This document shows positions 5,302 through 7,002 of a stretch of 7,002 bases of DNA, piece after piece. A model generated the notes under the pieces. It did no database searches. It was given only the letters and a program-made list of their open reading frames with translations, and was not told where the DNA came from. This DNA comes from DATFGK01 sp046712825 (GTDB lineage: Bacteria; Actinomycetota; AC-67): assembly GCA_046712825.1 (NCBI GenBank), contig JBKKCR010000198.1, positions 1-7,002 of the forward strand. The letters run 5' to 3'. A program made the translations under genes and the position numbers. Each line of letters starts with the position of its first letter. Position 1 is the first letter of the stretch.

Positions 5302-6933
5302 TCACCTGCTGCGCTCGACGAGCACCCGCTTGAGCACTTTGCCGGTCGGGTTACGGGGGAGCTCCTCGAGGAACTCGACTTCCCGCGGCACCTTGAAGCG
5401 CGCGAGATGGGCCTTGATGTAGTCCCGGACCTCGTCCTCGGTGATCTTCTGGCCGTCGCGCGTCACGACGAACGCTTTGAGCCGCTGGCCGAACTTCGGA
5501 TCGGGAACGCCGATCACCGCGGCTTCGGATATCGCTTCGTGCCTCGAGAGCAGATCCTCGATCTCACGCGGGAAGACGTTCTCGCCGCCCGAAACGATCA
5601 TGTCGTCGGCCCGCCCGGTCACGGAAAGGCGGCCCTCTTCATCGAAGCGTCCGACGTCGCCGGTGGACATCAACCCGTCGACGACCTCCTTGCTGCCGCC
5701 GCCCGTGTATCCCTCGAACACCGCATCGCTCCCCACGAAGATGCGTCCGGTCTCGCCCTTCGGAAGCTCGGTGCCCTCGTCGTCGAGGATCTTCACGACC
5801 GCTCCGTAGGGCGGACGGCCGGCCGTCCCCGGCGCCGCGCGCAGATCCTCCGGCGCCGCGATCGAGGCGTACCCGACCTCCGTCGAGCCGTACAGGTTGT
5901 AGACCACGTCGCCGAAGTCGTCCATGAAACGGAGAGCGAGATCGCCCGGGATCGCCGACCCCGAAAGCGGCACCGCGTTCAACGAGGAGAGGTCGTACCG
6001 GCGGCGCACCGGCTCGGGCAGCTCCATGATCCGCTGCAACATCACCGGCACCATCGGCGCCGATTGCACGGCGTGCTCGGCGATCGTGGACAGCGTGCGC
6101 TCCGGATCGAAACGGCGCCGCAGCACGACCGTCGTCGCGAGCAGGAACGACAGGCTGAAGTGGAAAAAGCCCCAGGAGTGGAACATCGGCGCGACGACGA
6201 AGTGCGCCTCGCGAGTCTTGAACGGGATCGCAGACAGGATCGCGATCAACGGATCCAGCGAGGAGATCGGCGCCCGCGCCGCGCCCTTCGGCGTCCCGGT
6301 CGTTCCCGAGGTGAGGATGATCTGCCGGCCCGGCCGCTCGGGTGGCACCGGCTCCTCTTCGTCGGCCTGTTCAATCACGTCCTCGATCGTCCGATCCTTC
6401 GGCGTCTCGTCGACCCAGGCCACGAAACGTTTGCGCCGGCGGCCGGCTTCGGCGAGCAAGCCGGCGAACTCCTCGTCGTAGATCAGAGCGCGTGCTTTCT
6501 CGCGCTTGACCACGTCGGTGATCTGCGGCCCGGCGAAGTCGGTGTTGAGGAGAACCGCGTCCGCGCCGAGCTTCGAGCACGCGATCACGCCTTCGGCGAA
6601 ATACCGGTGGTTGCGGCACATGATCGCGACGCGATCGCCTTCCTTGATCCCCGCTTCGGCCAGGCCGTTGGCGAGCGCGTTCGTCCGCCGGTGAACCTCA
6701 GCGAACGTCAGCCTGCCGAGCTCGTCGATCAGGTACACATCGTCGGGGTGTCGCACGGCGTTCGCCGCGACGCCGGCCGCCGGGGTCCGGTCCCACTCCA
6801 GGAGCGCCAGAAGAGCCCCGACCAACCGGTCGGGCCTCTCGAACCGGGCCAGGCCGGCGCGCTGCAGAACACGCACCGCCTGGAAGCGTTTGTCGATCTC
6901 GCCGATCAGCCCGCGCCACTGAGGAAGATCCAT
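5302..6933 (-). CDS. long-chain fatty acyl-CoA ligase (AMP-binding enzyme, FadD-like)
   Basis: A 543-aa adenylate-forming enzyme that activates a carboxylic acid to its acyl-AMP and then transfers it to coenzyme A. All core motifs are visible: LTSGTTGTPKG phosphate loop at 207-217, aromatic FHSWGFFHF around 251-259, YGSTE at 348-352, STGD at 423-426 (D426 binds ribose), GRADDMIVSGGENVFPREIE hinge region at 440-459, and NPTGK with catalytic K532. Length is normal and nothing is missing. The segment GADAVLLNTDFAGPQITDVV (123-142) resembles mycobacterial FadD2/FadD12-type ligases, suggesting a fatty acid substrate, but chain length cannot be read from sequence. ATG 6933 has AGGA nine bases upstream. 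A TAGGAA hexamer overlapping this site raises the option of a leaderless transcript instead. The gene is convergent with the beta-helix gene and ends next to the shared hairpin. The product could feed acyl-CoA to the acyltransferase at the other end of the window, though they are not in one operon. Confidence 0.93.
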   Translation of the reverse strand: MDLPQWRGLIGEIDKRFQAVRVLQRAGLARFERPDRLVGALLALLEWDRTPAAGVAANAVRHPDDVYLIDELGRLTFAEVHRRTNALANGLAEAGIKEGDRVAIMCRNHRYFAEGVIACSKLGADAVLLNTDFAGPQITDVVKREKARALIYDEEFAGLLAEAGRRRKRFVAWVDETPKDRTIEDVIEQADEEEPVPPERPGRQIILTSGTTGTPKGAARAPISSLDPLIAILSAIPFKTREAHFVVAPMFHSWGFFHFSLSFLLATTVVLRRRFDPERTLSTIAEHAVQSAPMVPVMLQRIMELPEPVRRRYDLSSLNAVPLSGSAIPGDLALRFMDDFGDVVYNLYGSTEVGYASIAAPEDLRAAPGTAGRPPYGAVVKILDDEGTELPKGETGRIFVGSDAVFEGYTGGGSKEVVDGLMSTGDVGRFDEEGRLSVTGRADDMIVSGGENVFPREIEDLLSRHEAISEAAVIGVPDPKFGQRLKAFVVTRDGQKITEDEVRDYIKAHLARFKVPREVEFLEELPRNPTGKVLKRVLVERSR

Positions 6934-6977
6934 CGGACGCTTTCCTACCCGAGTCGCACGCTCTGGGCCAACCTGCG

Positions 6978-6983
6978 TAGGCT
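6978..6983 (+). promoter_or_regulatory. possible -10 hexamer of a rightward leaderless gene
   Basis: TAGGCT fits the TANNNT -10 pattern and ends eight bases before ATG 6992, close to the spacing of leaderless starts in actinobacteria. No -35 is clear. Its opposite-strand neighbour is the acyl-CoA ligase start, so this 58-bp gap would be a compact divergent promoter region. The call rests on six bases and spacing only. Confidence 0.25.
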
Positions 6984-6991
6984 CCTGCGCG

Positions 6992-7002
6992 ATGCGCTAC
7001 CG
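6992..7002 (+). CDS. possible start of a divergent gene cut by the window edge
   Basis: ATG at 6992 followed by codons for Arg and Tyr, then the window ends. It is noted only because it sits at leaderless spacing from TAGGCT and in the expected place for a gene divergent from the acyl-CoA ligase. There is no ribosome site and no product can be named. Confidence 0.2.

Overview
The window is GC-rich DNA with strong G/C preference at third codon positions. The gene types point to a soil- or water-type actinobacterium (Actinomycetota): a FadD-like acyl-CoA ligase, an MGAT-like acyltransferase, an SRPBCC protein, a soluble class III nucleotidyl cyclase, and an ECF sigma factor followed by a one-pass membrane protein. 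Several starts may also be leaderless. The phylum is an inference from content and style; no rRNA or marker gene is present. I see no tRNA, rRNA, CRISPR array, insertion sequence or phage gene.

Layout. At the left edge a 43-codon reading frame (35-166, minus) starts next to what may be a shared divergent promoter. Rightward from that promoter runs a two-gene unit: an MGAT/PlsC-like acyltransferase (202-1068) and an SRPBCC protein (1068-1523), joined by a TGATG stop/start overlap. Its end overlaps by 16 bp the end of a convergent adenylate/guanylate cyclase gene (1508-2380, minus). Next on the minus strand are an ECF sigma factor (2927-3475) and a single-pass membrane protein (2437-2937) whose start overlaps the end of the sigma gene. 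The pair is probably a sigma/anti-sigma unit, and the cyclase lies 56 bp downstream on the same strand.

The roughly 100-bp region 3476-3580 is a divergent control region. To its right are three consecutive genes whose products all carry export signals: a 51-aa secreted peptide (3581-3736), a 182-aa two-cysteine exported protein (3750-4298), and a 290-aa secreted right-handed beta-helix protein with an EF-hand-like calcium loop (4358-5230). A 15-bp perfect hairpin (5255-5296) separates this group from a convergent long-chain acyl-CoA ligase gene (5302-6933, minus). At the far right edge a divergent ATG (6992) may begin another gene.

How they may work together (inference). The outer genes handle lipid activation and acyl transfer and look like ordinary housekeeping or accessory lipid metabolism. 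The central block is the least ordinary part: a membrane-linked ECF sigma system back to back with three exported proteins, which may be its targets or part of the envelope signal it senses. No gene here proves a new system. The exported trio with its sigma pair, and the two unlisted small ORFs, deserve the most attention.
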